A DNA stretch of 43,379 nucleotides, taken from Candidatus Gottesmanbacteria bacterium RBG_16_37_8. GTDB lineage: Bacteria; Patescibacteriota; Microgenomatia; 2-02-FULL-39-11. Numbering within the stretch: the stretch's first letter is position 1; each line of letters starts with the position of its first letter. Location: the NCBI GenBank assembly GCA_001779055.1, contig MFJA01000011.1:23102-66480 (forward strand), written 5' to 3'. Under the pieces are notes generated by a model that saw only the letters and a program-made list of their open reading frames with translations, did no database searches and was not told where the DNA came from. This document shows positions 23,800 to 30,877 of the stretch, piece by piece. The position numbers and the translations under genes are program-made.

Positions 23800-26145
23800 A
23801 TGGATGAAGGAACTTTCGAAATAGTCAATCTGTTGATTGATTTTGGAATAACTTTATTTATCCTGGTTCTATTCCTGGCCGGAATTGCCCTCTTTCTTTA
23901 TTTCTTCTTTTTATGGTGGAAATATAGAAATCGCGAAAAGCAAAGTTTGGAATTTGTTCTTCTGCAGGTTTCCGTTTCTAAAGATAATGAAGTCAAAATT
24001 GATGCTGCCGAGCAGTTTTTTACTGCTCTTTCTTCTCTTTCTCACGGAGGTTTTTTATCATTTTTAAAGCCTCAGGACTATATTGCTTTTGAGATTGTCG
24101 GTCGTCCAGGCGATATCCGCTTCTATGTTTCCGTTCATCATCACCTAAGGGATCTTATTGAAAAACAGATCTATGGAATGTATCCTGCCGCTGAAATCAG
24201 GGAAATTGATGAATATAATATTTTTAATGCTGTTGGTAAAGTTGCTTTTACTTCTTTTATTCTTAAAGATGCTGATTATCTGCCCATAAAAACCTACCGC
24301 GATCTGCCTATCGATTCTTTATCGGCCATTACCTCAACATTGGCTAAAATGCAGGATGGTGAAGGTGCCGTTATCCAAGTTCTGGTTACCCCCTCAGACG
24401 GCAAATGGAAAACAGCCGGTAAATCCCACATCTCCAATATAAAGAAAAATGAAGCTAATCCCGAAAAAGCGAAGTATAATGTTGATGCTAAATCTCTGGA
24501 AACAATTGAAAATAAGCTGACTAAACCTGGTTTTTTTACCACCATCCGTGTAGTTGTTACTTCATCAACAACAGAGTCGGCTAAAATGCATCTTCATAAT
24601 ATTGAATCAGTTTTTTCCCAATTTTCCTCGGACAAAAATCATTTTGGTTCAACAAAACAGCTGATAAAAAGTTCCTTTATGTTTGATTTTATCTACCGTT
24701 ATTTCCCTGTTAGTAATTGGCCGTATAAACAATATAGTGTTTTAACCAGTGAGGAGTTGGCAACAGTCTTTCACTTTCCCAATAAAAGTGTGGAAACACC
24801 CCATATTGACTGGGTGACTTCCAAAAAAGCTCCTGCTCCGGCGGATATTCCTACCACCGGTCTATATCTTGGTAAAAGTGCCTACCGGGGCATCTCCCGT
24901 CCGATACATATGCAGTTGGATGACAGAAGGCGTCATATCTATATTGTCGGCAAAACTGGTGTCGGCAAATCGGTACTTTTAAAAGATATGATTCTTCAGG
25001 ATATTAAATCCGGCCAAGGTGTTGCTGCTATCGATCCCCATGGAGATCTAATTGAAGGAATTTTACCCCTCATTCCTCCCGAAAGAGCCGAAGACGTTAT
25101 CTATTTTGATCCCTCTGATATAGAGCGTCCCATGGGATTAAATATGCTGGAAGCCTATACAGAAGAACAGAAACATTTCATTTGTACCTCAATTATCGGA
25201 CTGATGTATAAACTTTATGATCCGCAAAAAACAGGTATCATCGGCCCGAGGTTTGAGCATGCCATCAGAAATGCCATGTTAACCGTCATGGTCGAGCCAG
25301 GTGCATCTTTTGTCGAGGTGGTCAGAGTTTTGACCGATTCAGCCTTTGTCCAGGAGCTTCTTCCCAAGGTTACTGACCCGATCATCAGGCGTTATTGGAC
25401 CGACCAGATTGCTCAAACTTCCGATTTTCATAAATCCGAAGTTCTGGATTATATAGTTTCCAAATTCGGCCGTTTCGTCACCAACAAATTAATGCGTAAT
25501 ATTATCGGCCAATCCAAAAGCGCTTTTGACTTCAGAAAAATCATGGATGAAGGTAAAATACTTCTGGTAAATCTGGCCAAAGGCAAACTCGGTGAAGAAA
25601 ATTCATCATTTTTAGGCTTAATTCTTGTTCCCAAAATTCTGATTGCCGCCATGAGCCGTGTGGATACTCCCGAAGATGCCCGTCGTGACTTCTTTCTCTA
25701 TGTTGACGAGTTTCAGAATTTCGCTACTCCCGATTTTGCCCAGATATTATCAGAAGCAAGAAAATTCCGTCTCAACTTATGTGTTGCCAACCAGTTTATC
25801 GGCCAGATGGAAGAGGAAGTCAAAAATGCCGTGTTCGGCAATGTCGGTACCATCATTTCCTTCAGGATTGGCGTCACTGATGCTAATTATCTTCAGCACT
25901 GGTATACTTCGGTTTTTAACGAAAGCGATCTTATTAATGTCGATGTCTATAATGCCTATGTCACAACTATAATCGGCAATAAACCGGCTACTCCTTTTTC
26001 TGTTGACATGAGAAAAGACATAAGCGAGTTGAAAAAAATGGAGAATAAAGAAGTTGCCAAGGCAATTGTCCAATTATCCCGCCTCAAATACGGCCGTCCC
26101 CGCGAACTGGTCGAAGCCGAGATCTCCCGGCGTGCCAAGTTATAA
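23800..26145 (+). CDS. VirD4/TraD-HerA-type ATPase (type IV secretion DNA-binding domain)
   Basis: A 781-aa membrane-anchored P-loop ATPase. One N-terminal helix (about 11-40, rich in Leu/Phe) is followed by a ~330-residue domain and then the motor. Walker A is IVGKTGVGKSVLL (about 385-397), and Walker B is FFLYVDEFQNF with Glu next to Asp. LSEARKFRLNLCVANQFIGQM is the TraG/VirD4 C-terminal signature, and DPHGDLIEGIL and YFDPSD lie between. Such proteins feed DNA or protein into secretion channels. Pilin-like membrane proteins at both ends of the window could belong to the same apparatus. The substrate is unknown. Confidence 0.88.
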   Translation: MDEGTFEIVNLLIDFGITLFILVLFLAGIALFLYFFFLWWKYRNREKQSLEFVLLQVSVSKDNEVKIDAAEQFFTALSSLSHGGFLSFLKPQDYIAFEIVGRPGDIRFYVSVHHHLRDLIEKQIYGMYPAAEIREIDEYNIFNAVGKVAFTSFILKDADYLPIKTYRDLPIDSLSAITSTLAKMQDGEGAVIQVLVTPSDGKWKTAGKSHISNIKKNEANPEKAKYNVDAKSLETIENKLTKPGFFTTIRVVVTSSTTESAKMHLHNIESVFSQFSSDKNHFGSTKQLIKSSFMFDFIYRYFPVSNWPYKQYSVLTSEELATVFHFPNKSVETPHIDWVTSKKAPAPADIPTTGLYLGKSAYRGISRPIHMQLDDRRRHIYIVGKTGVGKSVLLKDMILQDIKSGQGVAAIDPHGDLIEGILPLIPPERAEDVIYFDPSDIERPMGLNMLEAYTEEQKHFICTSIIGLMYKLYDPQKTGIIGPRFEHAIRNAMLTVMVEPGASFVEVVRVLTDSAFVQELLPKVTDPIIRRYWTDQIAQTSDFHKSEVLDYIVSKFGRFVTNKLMRNIIGQSKSAFDFRKIMDEGKILLVNLAKGKLGEENSSFLGLILVPKILIAAMSRVDTPEDARRDFFLYVDEFQNFATPDFAQILSEARKFRLNLCVANQFIGQMEEEVKNAVFGNVGTIISFRIGVTDANYLQHWYTSVFNESDLINVDVYNAYVTTIIGNKPATPFSVDMRKDISELKKMENKEVAKAIVQLSRLKYGRPRELVEAEISRRAKL

Positions 26146-26153
26146 TAAAAATT

Positions 26154-26162
26154 TGCTATAAT
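26154..26162 (+). promoter_or_regulatory. Extended -10 promoter of the tRNA gene
   Basis: TGC followed by perfect TATAAT (26157-26162), nine bases before the mature tRNA 5' end. Confidence 0.6.
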
Positions 26163-26171
26163 CCCTTTGAC

Positions 26172-26243
26172 GGACGCGTAGCTCAGTGGTAGAGCGCCAA
26201 CCTTATAAGTTGGAAGTCCTTGGTCCGATCCCAAGCGCGTCCA
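26172..26243 (+). tRNA. tRNA-Ile (anticodon UAU)
   Basis: A 72-base cloverleaf: acceptor GGACGCG/CGCGTCC, D stem GCTC/GAGC, anticodon stem CCAAC/GTTGG with loop CTTATAA, and T stem CTTGG/CCAAG with loop TCCGATC. Positions 34-36 read UAU, which decodes AUA. Most bacteria read AUA with a CAU anticodon modified by TilS, so a UAU tRNA is uncommon. The T loop has C at position 55 where U is nearly universal. CCA is not encoded (the gene continues ACAA). Confidence 0.9.
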
Positions 26244-26250
26244 CAAATTT

Positions 26251-26511
26251 TTAATAAACATCTCCTCTATCTTCAATAATCCAAATTTTAATTTCTTTTT
26301 TCAGTTCATCAACCGTAAATAGAATTCTTCTTGATCCAACGCGTAATCTCACCATATTTTCAAATTTTCCTTTGAGCGCTTTTATGTCTAAATTTTTAAG
26401 TGTCTGAAGATAAGCAAGTTTGTTAATAGCGTCTGAAACTATGCGGTAGCTTTTTGGGTCAAGTTTGGAAAGAAATTTCACTGCTTTCTTACCAATGAGG
26501 ATTTTGTGCAT
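26251..26511 (-). CDS. RelE/ParE-family toxin
   Basis: An 86-aa basic protein of the RelE/ParE fold: KILIGKKAVKFLSKLDPKSYRIV, helix, ALKGKFENMVRLRVGSRRILFTVDELKKEIKIWIIEDRGDVY. RelE members cut mRNA in the ribosome A site; ParE members poison gyrase. The Arg-rich strand (RLRVGSRRILF) and late Glu-Asp-Arg-Gly fit the RelE branch, but the target cannot be decided. The ATG directly follows the stop of the upstream antitoxin (TAAATG). It ends 7 bases from the tRNA on the opposite strand. Confidence 0.85.
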   Translation of the reverse strand: MHKILIGKKAVKFLSKLDPKSYRIVSDAINKLAYLQTLKNLDIKALKGKFENMVRLRVGSRRILFTVDELKKEIKIWIIEDRGDVY

Positions 26512-26802
26512 TTAGGAATTTTTCAGCTTTTTCCGCTGTTTTTTGTCAAATGAAGCGAAATCTATAAATTTATCTCCTTTTTCAATTGATTTCTCCAGTT
26601 TTTTTGTTTCTTTTTCTTCCTCAAACTCTTCAAAAAGATTAATAATTTGTTGGTATTGAGTAGGGGATAGCATGACAGCTACAGTGTCGTTATCTCTTGT
26701 AACCACTACCGGCTGGTTTTGCTCTAAATGCTTAATGATATCTGCACTTTTGTACCGAAGATCGGTTATTGATTTGATAGTCGGAATTATTGGCAGTCTC
26801 AT
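26512..26802 (-). CDS. Phd/YefM-type antitoxin
   Basis: A 96-aa protein with the Phd/YefM N-terminal fold (KSITDLRYKSADIIKHLEQNQPVVVTRDNDTVAVMLSPTQYQQII). The highly charged C-terminus (FEEFEEEKETKKLEKSIEKGDKF) would be the toxin-neutralising tail. It is first in the two-gene operon, and a 12-base palindrome over its -10 is a likely operator for autorepression. Confidence 0.87.
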   Translation of the reverse strand: MRLPIIPTIKSITDLRYKSADIIKHLEQNQPVVVTRDNDTVAVMLSPTQYQQIINLFEEFEEEKETKKLEKSIEKGDKFIDFASFDKKQRKKLKNS

Positions 26803-26805
26803 ATA

Positions 26806-26839
26806 TCATAATTATGACTTATTTATAAGACATTGTCAA
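26806..26839 (-). promoter_or_regulatory. Promoter and palindromic operator of the Phd/RelE pair
   Basis: On the minus strand TTGACA (26834-26839), a 17-base spacer and CATAAT (26811-26816) precede the antitoxin ATG by 8 bases. TCATAATTATGA (26806-26817) is a perfect 12-base palindrome covering the -10, a typical place for antitoxin binding. Confidence 0.6.
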
Positions 26840-26877
26840 GATGGCCTACTATTTCTGCCCACGTGATTTTCACAATA

Positions 26878-26886
26878 TGGTACACT
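26878..26886 (+). promoter_or_regulatory. Extended -10 promoter of the hypothetical gene at 26905
   Basis: TGG-TACACT (hexamer 26881-26886), 18 bases before ATG 26905. Confidence 0.4.
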
Positions 26887-26904
26887 TTTACTTAGAATTA
26901 AAAA

Positions 26905-27705
26905 ATGGAAAATCAAATAAATATGGGTGATCAAAATACCCAGCAAATAGGACAAAACCCTATTGGTAAACCTGCACCGGTTCCAGAAAAACCAAAAGTA
27001 AACTATTGGATGGTCACAACCATAATATTTGGTTTTCTATTTTTCGTAATATCAGCAATGTTTTTATTTAGGGCGAGATTTAATGAAAAATCTACACCTA
27101 TTATTCCTGCGCCAAGCCCATCATTAATACCAGTTGAGACAGACGACATTCAGATAGGAGACGATGAAAGTTATGTCGACTTTTCGACATGTGATCAATG
27201 GGCACAAAATGTGATAAATAAAAAGAGTCTTCCTCAACAGTTAATTCACTCATGTAAGTCGAGCCAGAAAATTCTTGATTCAGAAATAGTTAACCTAGTT
27301 GATATTTTTTTTGGACCACCAGATGACTGTCCCTCTGGATGCATTTATAAACGCTTTATAGGAGTTGTGAAGTTAGATAAATCTATTATTGAACAACTTC
27401 CATCCGGTCCAGAAGGAATTCTGAACTCGGTTTGGGCGCAGCCTCCTTTGGATACTGCCAGAAATTATTCTGGCTTTGAATGTCCATCTCAACTTGAGGA
27501 TTATATTGATGTTACGCTCGGAAAACTAGAAACTAAATATGGCTGGAATCTGAACTTTCAAAATCCTCTTACTTGTAGTTGGGAAGAATTTGATAATGTG
27601 AAGCAGACTGTTAATAAAAGATCTTTTACTCTGAATGGAAGTATGTTTGTATATTTAGATAATGGTGAGGAACGTTGGAATCGTGATAGGTTAATTGTAA
27701 AGTAG
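26905..27705 (+). CDS. Membrane-anchored extracellular protein, no recognised family
   Basis: A 266-aa protein. Residues 1-30 are polar, Gln/Pro-rich and probably cytoplasmic. One helix lies at about 36-57 (VTTIIFGFLFFVISAMFLF), then a Pro/Ser linker (IIPAPSPSLIPVE), then a ~190-residue outer domain with six Cys (FSTCDQW, HSCKSS, DDCPSGCIYKRF, FECPSQ, LTCSWEEF) that could form three disulfides. Base use looks somewhat different from the neighbouring housekeeping genes. It stands alone between two toxin-antitoxin or cassette regions, so it may be accessory. No function is proposed. Confidence 0.7.
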   Translation: MENQINMGDQNTQQIGQNPIGKPAPVPEKPKVNYWMVTTIIFGFLFFVISAMFLFRARFNEKSTPIIPAPSPSLIPVETDDIQIGDDESYVDFSTCDQWAQNVINKKSLPQQLIHSCKSSQKILDSEIVNLVDIFFGPPDDCPSGCIYKRFIGVVKLDKSIIEQLPSGPEGILNSVWAQPPLDTARNYSGFECPSQLEDYIDVTLGKLETKYGWNLNFQNPLTCSWEEFDNVKQTVNKRSFTLNGSMFVYLDNGEERWNRDRLIVK

Positions 27706-27715
27706 ATTAACGAAT

Positions 27716-27890
27716 TTATACTTCAATCCGATCATAGAAATCGCGCGCGCGAAATAAAGTCCGAATTTTTTCGTAAAGAGTCCACAGCGTAAGAAATTTT
27801 TTCTTGAAAATTTCAACGCTGTTGGAACGTTTAAATCGAGGATTTATTACGTTCCACAGTTTTGAAGAAAAAGAATCATCTGGAAGAGTT
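27716..27890 (-). pseudogene. Possible gene remnant or structured intergenic element
   Basis: The 183-base gap between the 26905 gene and the protease gene holds no complete gene. One minus-strand frame stays open for about 57 codons to a TAA at 27716-27718 and reads like protein (KLWNVINPRFKRSNSVEIF, then LTLWTLYEKIRTLF, then RARDFYDRIEV). It has no start of its own and runs into the protease gene out of frame. The same stretch contains nested inverted repeats: CAGCGT/ACGCTG (27785-27790/27816-27821), AAGAAA/TTTCTT and GGAACGT/ACGTTCC (27824-27830/27849-27855). It also has a CG-alternating run at 27742-27751. It may be the tail of a lost gene or a structured repeat. Confidence 0.35.
27758..27785 (-). 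repeat. 28-bp direct repeat, copy 1
   Basis: Identical over 28 bases to 28549-28576 and in the same orientation. Read on the minus strand it encodes WTLYEKIRT in the open remnant frame. The two copies bracket the DUF5678/aspartyl protease pair. Confidence 0.85.
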
Positions 27891-28287
27891 ATTCCAGTTT
27901 TAATAATTTTTTCTTTTCCTCAAATATTATTCTGAATCTTTTAAAGAATTCTTGTCTCCCCAGAAGATTAAAAGAAACTAAATATTCATGAGAAAAGACT
28001 ACCGGGCATAAAAATTCTTTTCCAGCGATTTGAATTTTTAATCTATGAATATATCCTTTAATATGTCCGCCAACTCCGCCCAAATAAATCTCTATACCTT
28101 TTTCAATCTCAATTCCCAACTGTTTTGCGACCTCTTTTTTAAAAACAGAGACAGTTGCTCCAGAATCAATTAAAGCCGCTGAATCAATAGTCGTGTTATT
28201 ATGATAAAAACGTAAAGGAATAATTGGGAAAGATTGGTTTTTAGCGTCTTGGCGATAGGGAAATACTTTTAAAGCGATTTTATCCAT
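27889..28287 (-). CDS. Retropepsin-like aspartyl protease
   Basis: A 132-aa single-domain aspartic protease-like protein. The active-site motif is AALIDSGATVSVF (Asp-Ser-Gly-Ala at about 42-45). ELGGVGGH-like flap residues (IYLGGVGGHIKGY) follow, and NLLGRQEFFKRFRIIF is the hydrophobic C-terminal motif typical of this fold. Such one-domain enzymes work as dimers. It overlaps the upstream DUF5678 gene by 19 bases, an arrangement suggesting a two-gene cassette. The substrate is unknown. Confidence 0.8.
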   Translation of the reverse strand: MDKIALKVFPYRQDAKNQSFPIIPLRFYHNNTTIDSAALIDSGATVSVFKKEVAKQLGIEIEKGIEIYLGGVGGHIKGYIHRLKIQIAGKEFLCPVVFSHEYLVSFNLLGRQEFFKRFRIIFEEKKKLLKLE

Positions 28288-28502
28288 AAAACATAAGGAC
28301 CTTCATCTTTTCTGGGCACTAAAAAAGAAAAGGGGGCTTCGCCTACTGGGGGTACTTTCTGATTTGTTGTGTGTGTTACCAGAGAAGCAATATCTTCTAA
28401 GGTTTCACCCACAGCTATTATTTTATCTTTTACAGGATCGATAACAATCCATTTACCTGCAAATTGCTCGATATCTTTGGTAGAAATATCTACTTTCTTC
28501 AT
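28269..28502 (-). CDS. DUF5678-like small protein
   Basis: A 77-aa protein (QFAGKWIVIDPVKDKIIAVGETLEDIASLV, then VPPVGEAPFSFLVPRKDEGPYVL) matching the DUF5678 layout of a GKW start, an AVGETL turn and a FxxVP ending. Function is unknown, but the family is often encoded with a retropepsin-like protease, as here. Its ATG is exactly 6 bases after an extended -10. Confidence 0.72.
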   Translation of the reverse strand: MKKVDISTKDIEQFAGKWIVIDPVKDKIIAVGETLEDIASLVTHTTNQKVPPVGEAPFSFLVPRKDEGPYVLWIKSL

Positions 28503-28517
28503 AGGTTTATTATAGCA
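28503..28517 (-). promoter_or_regulatory. Extended -10 promoter of the DUF5678/protease cassette (leaderless)
   Basis: TGC-TATAAT on the minus strand (28509-28517), six bases before ATG 28502. Confidence 0.65.
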
Positions 28518-28548
28518 TCTTCAGAAAGATAGCTTATCTTTGAAAATT

Positions 28549-28576
28549 AGTCCGAATTTTTTCGTAAAGAGTCCAC
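28549..28576 (-). repeat. 28-bp direct repeat, copy 2
   Basis: Exact second copy of 27758-27785, touching the last base of the TAG stop of the phosphodiester glycosidase gene. Beyond the 28 bases the two copies diverge immediately on both sides. Confidence 0.85.
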
Positions 28577-29394
28577 TATTTTTCCCATCTCACACAGATT
28601 AGACTCCCGATCGGTGCCCAGGAAGATAATGTCAGATTTCCTTCCTCATCCCGGCTGTAGAAAAATGAGGCGCTTCCGCCGTCAAGATTGACCAACTCTT
28701 CCAAAGGAAAGATATTACCCTCTTTAAGTTGCCAGAAGATAACCGGAAGATCGGCTAAATGGGGACCGGCATCCAGATTATCCTTTTTGGTAATACTGAT
28801 AAAATACAAATTTCCCTGGAAGTCCTTTCCCAGTAATGATCTTCGTGCTCTTTCGTCTCTTATCAATCTAAGCTGGTTTTTATTGGGAAAAATATATGGG
28901 CCGGTCTGAAAAATAAAATCGGTAAACTGAAAATTTACAGGTGGTGTCCTGATAAATCTTAAATCACCTGCTTTATCCTGCCAGACAAAAGAATTTGCAA
29001 TACTGCTTTTAACGATTTTTCCGTATTGCTTCTCCCCGCTAAAAAAAAGTCCTAATGGTTGTTCATTGCCTTGGTAAAATCCTCCGTTTATCCCTAAATC
29101 GCAGTTATTCTCCTTAACCAGTTTTTCACCGGTAAATTTTTCCGAAAAATTGGCAATCAGAGATATTTTTGATAGATTTGGAATTTTTACCCCGAAGACT
29201 AAATATTTCACCCGCCCGTATTCTGTTTCCGTTATCGTTCCGTTAGGAAGTCTTAAAGGAGTCGGAGTTGCTTCAACTTTAATTCCCGTCGACAGGATAT
29301 TGCTTTCCTTAAATTGCCTGATTGTTTTAACGGCAACCGACCCGATAAGAAGCAGAATAATTATCAAAATTATAGGAACAGTATATTTTTGCAC
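28576..29394 (-). CDS. Phosphodiester glycosidase family protein (NAGPA/DUF2233)
   Basis: A 272-aa exported protein with an N-terminal anchor (residues 4-24, IILIIILLLIGSVAV). The NAGPA-like domain is recognised by LGINGGFYQGNEQPLGLFF, RDERARRSLLGKD and LVNLDGGSASFFY, which carry the conserved Asn/Asp/Gly residues of the active site. Relatives remove sugars linked through phosphodiesters; in bacteria they probably act on surface polymers. The start is GTG at 29394 because TATAAT ends 6 bases before it. Confidence 0.85.
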   Translation of the reverse strand: MQKYTVPIILIIILLLIGSVAVKTIRQFKESNILSTGIKVEATPTPLRLPNGTITETEYGRVKYLVFGVKIPNLSKISLIANFSEKFTGEKLVKENNCDLGINGGFYQGNEQPLGLFFSGEKQYGKIVKSSIANSFVWQDKAGDLRFIRTPPVNFQFTDFIFQTGPYIFPNKNQLRLIRDERARRSLLGKDFQGNLYFISITKKDNLDAGPHLADLPVIFWQLKEGNIFPLEELVNLDGGSASFFYSRDEEGNLTLSSWAPIGSLICVRWEK

Positions 29395-29400
29395 CGTCTA

Positions 29401-29410
29401 ATTATACAAT
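29401..29410. promoter_or_regulatory. Overlapping divergent -10 elements, both leaderless
   Basis: Minus strand: TATAAT at 29401-29406, six bases before GTG 29394. Plus strand: TACAAT at 29405-29410, six bases before ATG 29417. The two hexamers share two bases, so polymerase can serve only one direction at a time. Confidence 0.6.
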
Positions 29411-29416
29411 TTGTTT

Positions 29417-30091
29417 ATGCTGGATAAAAAAACACGCTATCTCCAGGTAGCTCTCAATAATACTCTTGATGAAGCCAGGGAAATAATTAGTTTACTTCCT
29501 CAAAGTCCCCGAATCATCATAGAAGCCGGAACTCCTCTGATCAAAAGGTACGGACTTGAGGCAATCCGCCAATTAAATAGCTTTTGGTCATATCAATTAA
29601 GCTCTCATAATTTAGAACCCTATATTGTTGCCGATGTCAAAACCATGGATAGGGGACAAACAGAAGTTTTGCTGGCCAAAGACGCCGGTGCATCGGCAGT
29701 TGTGGCCTTAGGATCAGCTCCAATTGAGACTATTAATATCTTCATTAAAACCTGCCATGAGAATAATTTGGACAGTATGGTAGATATGATGAATATAGAT
29801 CAACCGGTAAAAACCTTAAGAAATTTAAGAAAATTGCCGGATGTAGTTATTCTTCATCGCGGAGTTGATGAAGAAATGTTTAATAAAGATAAACCGATAC
29901 CTTATATTCAAATCAATAAAATAAGGGCCAGCTACAATACTTTAATTGCCATGGCCGGTGGTGATACTATCAGGGAAGTTCAAAGGGCAATATTCAATGA
30001 CGCCAATATAGTTGTTGTTTGGAAGGAGTTTTATAAATCAACCGAAAATACAGCCAAACTGGCAGAAGAATTTTTACGGGCAATTAAGTAA
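29417..30091 (+). CDS. 3-hexulose-6-phosphate synthase-like (OMP decarboxylase superfamily)
   Basis: A 224-aa TIM-barrel protein. IIEAGTPLIKRYG, IVADVKTMDRGQTEVLLAKDAGASAVVALG and SMVDMMNI follow the hexulose-phosphate synthase pattern, including the DxKxxD catalytic motif (about residues 72-77). AMAGGDTIREVQ is the late phosphate-binding segment. The enzyme joins formaldehyde and ribulose 5-phosphate, or in reverse releases pentose phosphate, which would suit an organism lacking the oxidative pentose route. The usual partner, phosphohexulose isomerase, is not nearby. ATG 29417 is chosen over TTG 29411 because of the -10 position. Confidence 0.78.
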   Translation: MLDKKTRYLQVALNNTLDEAREIISLLPQSPRIIIEAGTPLIKRYGLEAIRQLNSFWSYQLSSHNLEPYIVADVKTMDRGQTEVLLAKDAGASAVVALGSAPIETINIFIKTCHENNLDSMVDMMNIDQPVKTLRNLRKLPDVVILHRGVDEEMFNKDKPIPYIQINKIRASYNTLIAMAGGDTIREVQRAIFNDANIVVVWKEFYKSTENTAKLAEEFLRAIK

Positions 30092-30133
30092 TTACTCTCC
30101 TATTAGCCGGATTGGCAGTTTTTGCTTCGATTA
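30086..30133 (+). repeat. Degraded partial copy of the stomatin gene 3' end
   Basis: AAGTAATTACTCT (30086-30098) equals 30864-30876. TATTAGCCGGATTGGCAG and the following TTTGCTTC (30101-30128) match 30941-30968 with few differences. The 64 bases that separate these two blocks in the stomatin region are missing here. This looks like a duplication left by insertion of the toxin-antitoxin pair between them. Confidence 0.65.
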
Positions 30134-30162
30134 TTGACAAACTATTAATACTATAGTATATT
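30134..30162 (+). promoter_or_regulatory. Promoter and operator of the RHH/PIN pair
   Basis: TTGACA (30134-30139), a 17-base spacer and TATATT (30157-30162), nine bases before ATG 30172. ATACTATAGTAT (30148-30159) is a perfect 12-base palindrome over the -10, a likely binding site for the ribbon-helix-helix antitoxin. Confidence 0.65.
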
Positions 30163-30171
30163 TAGTATGAT

Positions 30172-30438
30172 ATGAAACGAGTAATAACTACTAATTTACG
30201 AATGCCGGAAAATATGTGGTTACAGGTAAAATCCGCTGCTGGTGAATTAGGAATCAGTCTAAATGAATATTTAAATACAATTATCTGGGAAGTTTCCGGA
30301 AAAAAACAGTTAGGAATTAAACCGGAGAAAAAAAGAACGAGTGAAAAGAAATTTTGGGAATTATATAAATTAATGGACGATATCGAGTATAAACCAATGG
30401 GACTTTCTAAAGAGGATGAAATTATTTATGGAATTTAA
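30172..30438 (+). CDS. Ribbon-helix-helix antitoxin
   Basis: An 88-aa protein with an N-terminal ribbon-helix-helix (ITTNLRMPENMWLQVKSAAGELGISLNEYLNTII) for DNA binding, then a basic linker and an acidic C-terminus (YKLMDDIEYKPMGLSKEDEIIYGI) that would contact the toxin. It overlaps the start of the PIN gene, so expression is coupled. It probably represses its own promoter through the palindrome upstream. Confidence 0.82.
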   Translation: MKRVITTNLRMPENMWLQVKSAAGELGISLNEYLNTIIWEVSGKKQLGIKPEKKRTSEKKFWELYKLMDDIEYKPMGLSKEDEIIYGI

Positions 30439-30847
30439 TATTAATGAAGCTATTTTTTTAGACACAGCTTATTTTAAAGCCCTTATTGATAAAAAAGATG
30501 AATTTCATAAACAGGCTGTCAAGAAATGGAAAAGCATTGCTCAAAAAGATGTAAAGTTAATTACTACAAATTTTGTTTTAGATGAAACCTTTACACTAGT
30601 AAAAGTTAAATGCGGACTTAATGCCGTAATTGAGTTCAGAAACAGACTGGCAGCCGGATTAAAAAGAATGAAAATAATCAGAACGCTTCTGATTGATGAA
30701 GAGAAAGCCTGGGATTGGTTTCTAAAAGACTGGAGCAACCTTTCTTTTACTGATTGTGTTTCTTTTGCCGTAATGGAAAGACTAGAATTAAAACGTGTCG
30801 CCACTTTTGACCGTCATTTTTCCAAAGCAGGATTTACTATTGTCTAA
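30428..30847 (+). CDS. PIN-domain ribonuclease toxin
   Basis: A 139-aa PIN protein: Asp in AIFLDTAYFKALID, Glu in NFVLDETFTLVK, Asp in LSFTDCVSFAVM and Asp in VATFDRHF form the metal site. ATG 30428 is used. An ATG at 30416 is in frame, but AGAGG (30411-30415) touches it directly, too close to act as its ribosome site. The gene overlaps the antitoxin by 11 bases. It belongs to a different PIN subgroup from the toxin at 11923-12303. Confidence 0.85.
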   Translation: MEFNINEAIFLDTAYFKALIDKKDEFHKQAVKKWKSIAQKDVKLITTNFVLDETFTLVKVKCGLNAVIEFRNRLAAGLKRMKIIRTLLIDEEKAWDWFLKDWSNLSFTDCVSFAVMERLELKRVATFDRHFSKAGFTIV

Positions 30848-30877
30848 GAGTTAATCCAGAAACAAGTAATTACTCTT
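30846..30877. terminator. Weak hairpin between convergent PIN and stomatin genes
   Basis: AAGAGT (30846-30851) can pair with ACTCTT (30872-30877), followed by CTTATTTT on the plus strand. The stem is short, so this is tentative. Confidence 0.3.

Noticed and set aside
26672..26866. Plus-strand open frame opposite the Phd antitoxin
   Set aside because: It is antisense to a well-supported antitoxin gene and its promoter, with no family resemblance and no promoter or ribosome site of its own.
27758..28576. CRISPR array suggested by identical 28-bp repeats
   Set aside because: Only two copies exist, about 790 bases apart with two genes between them, and there are no spacers or cas genes.
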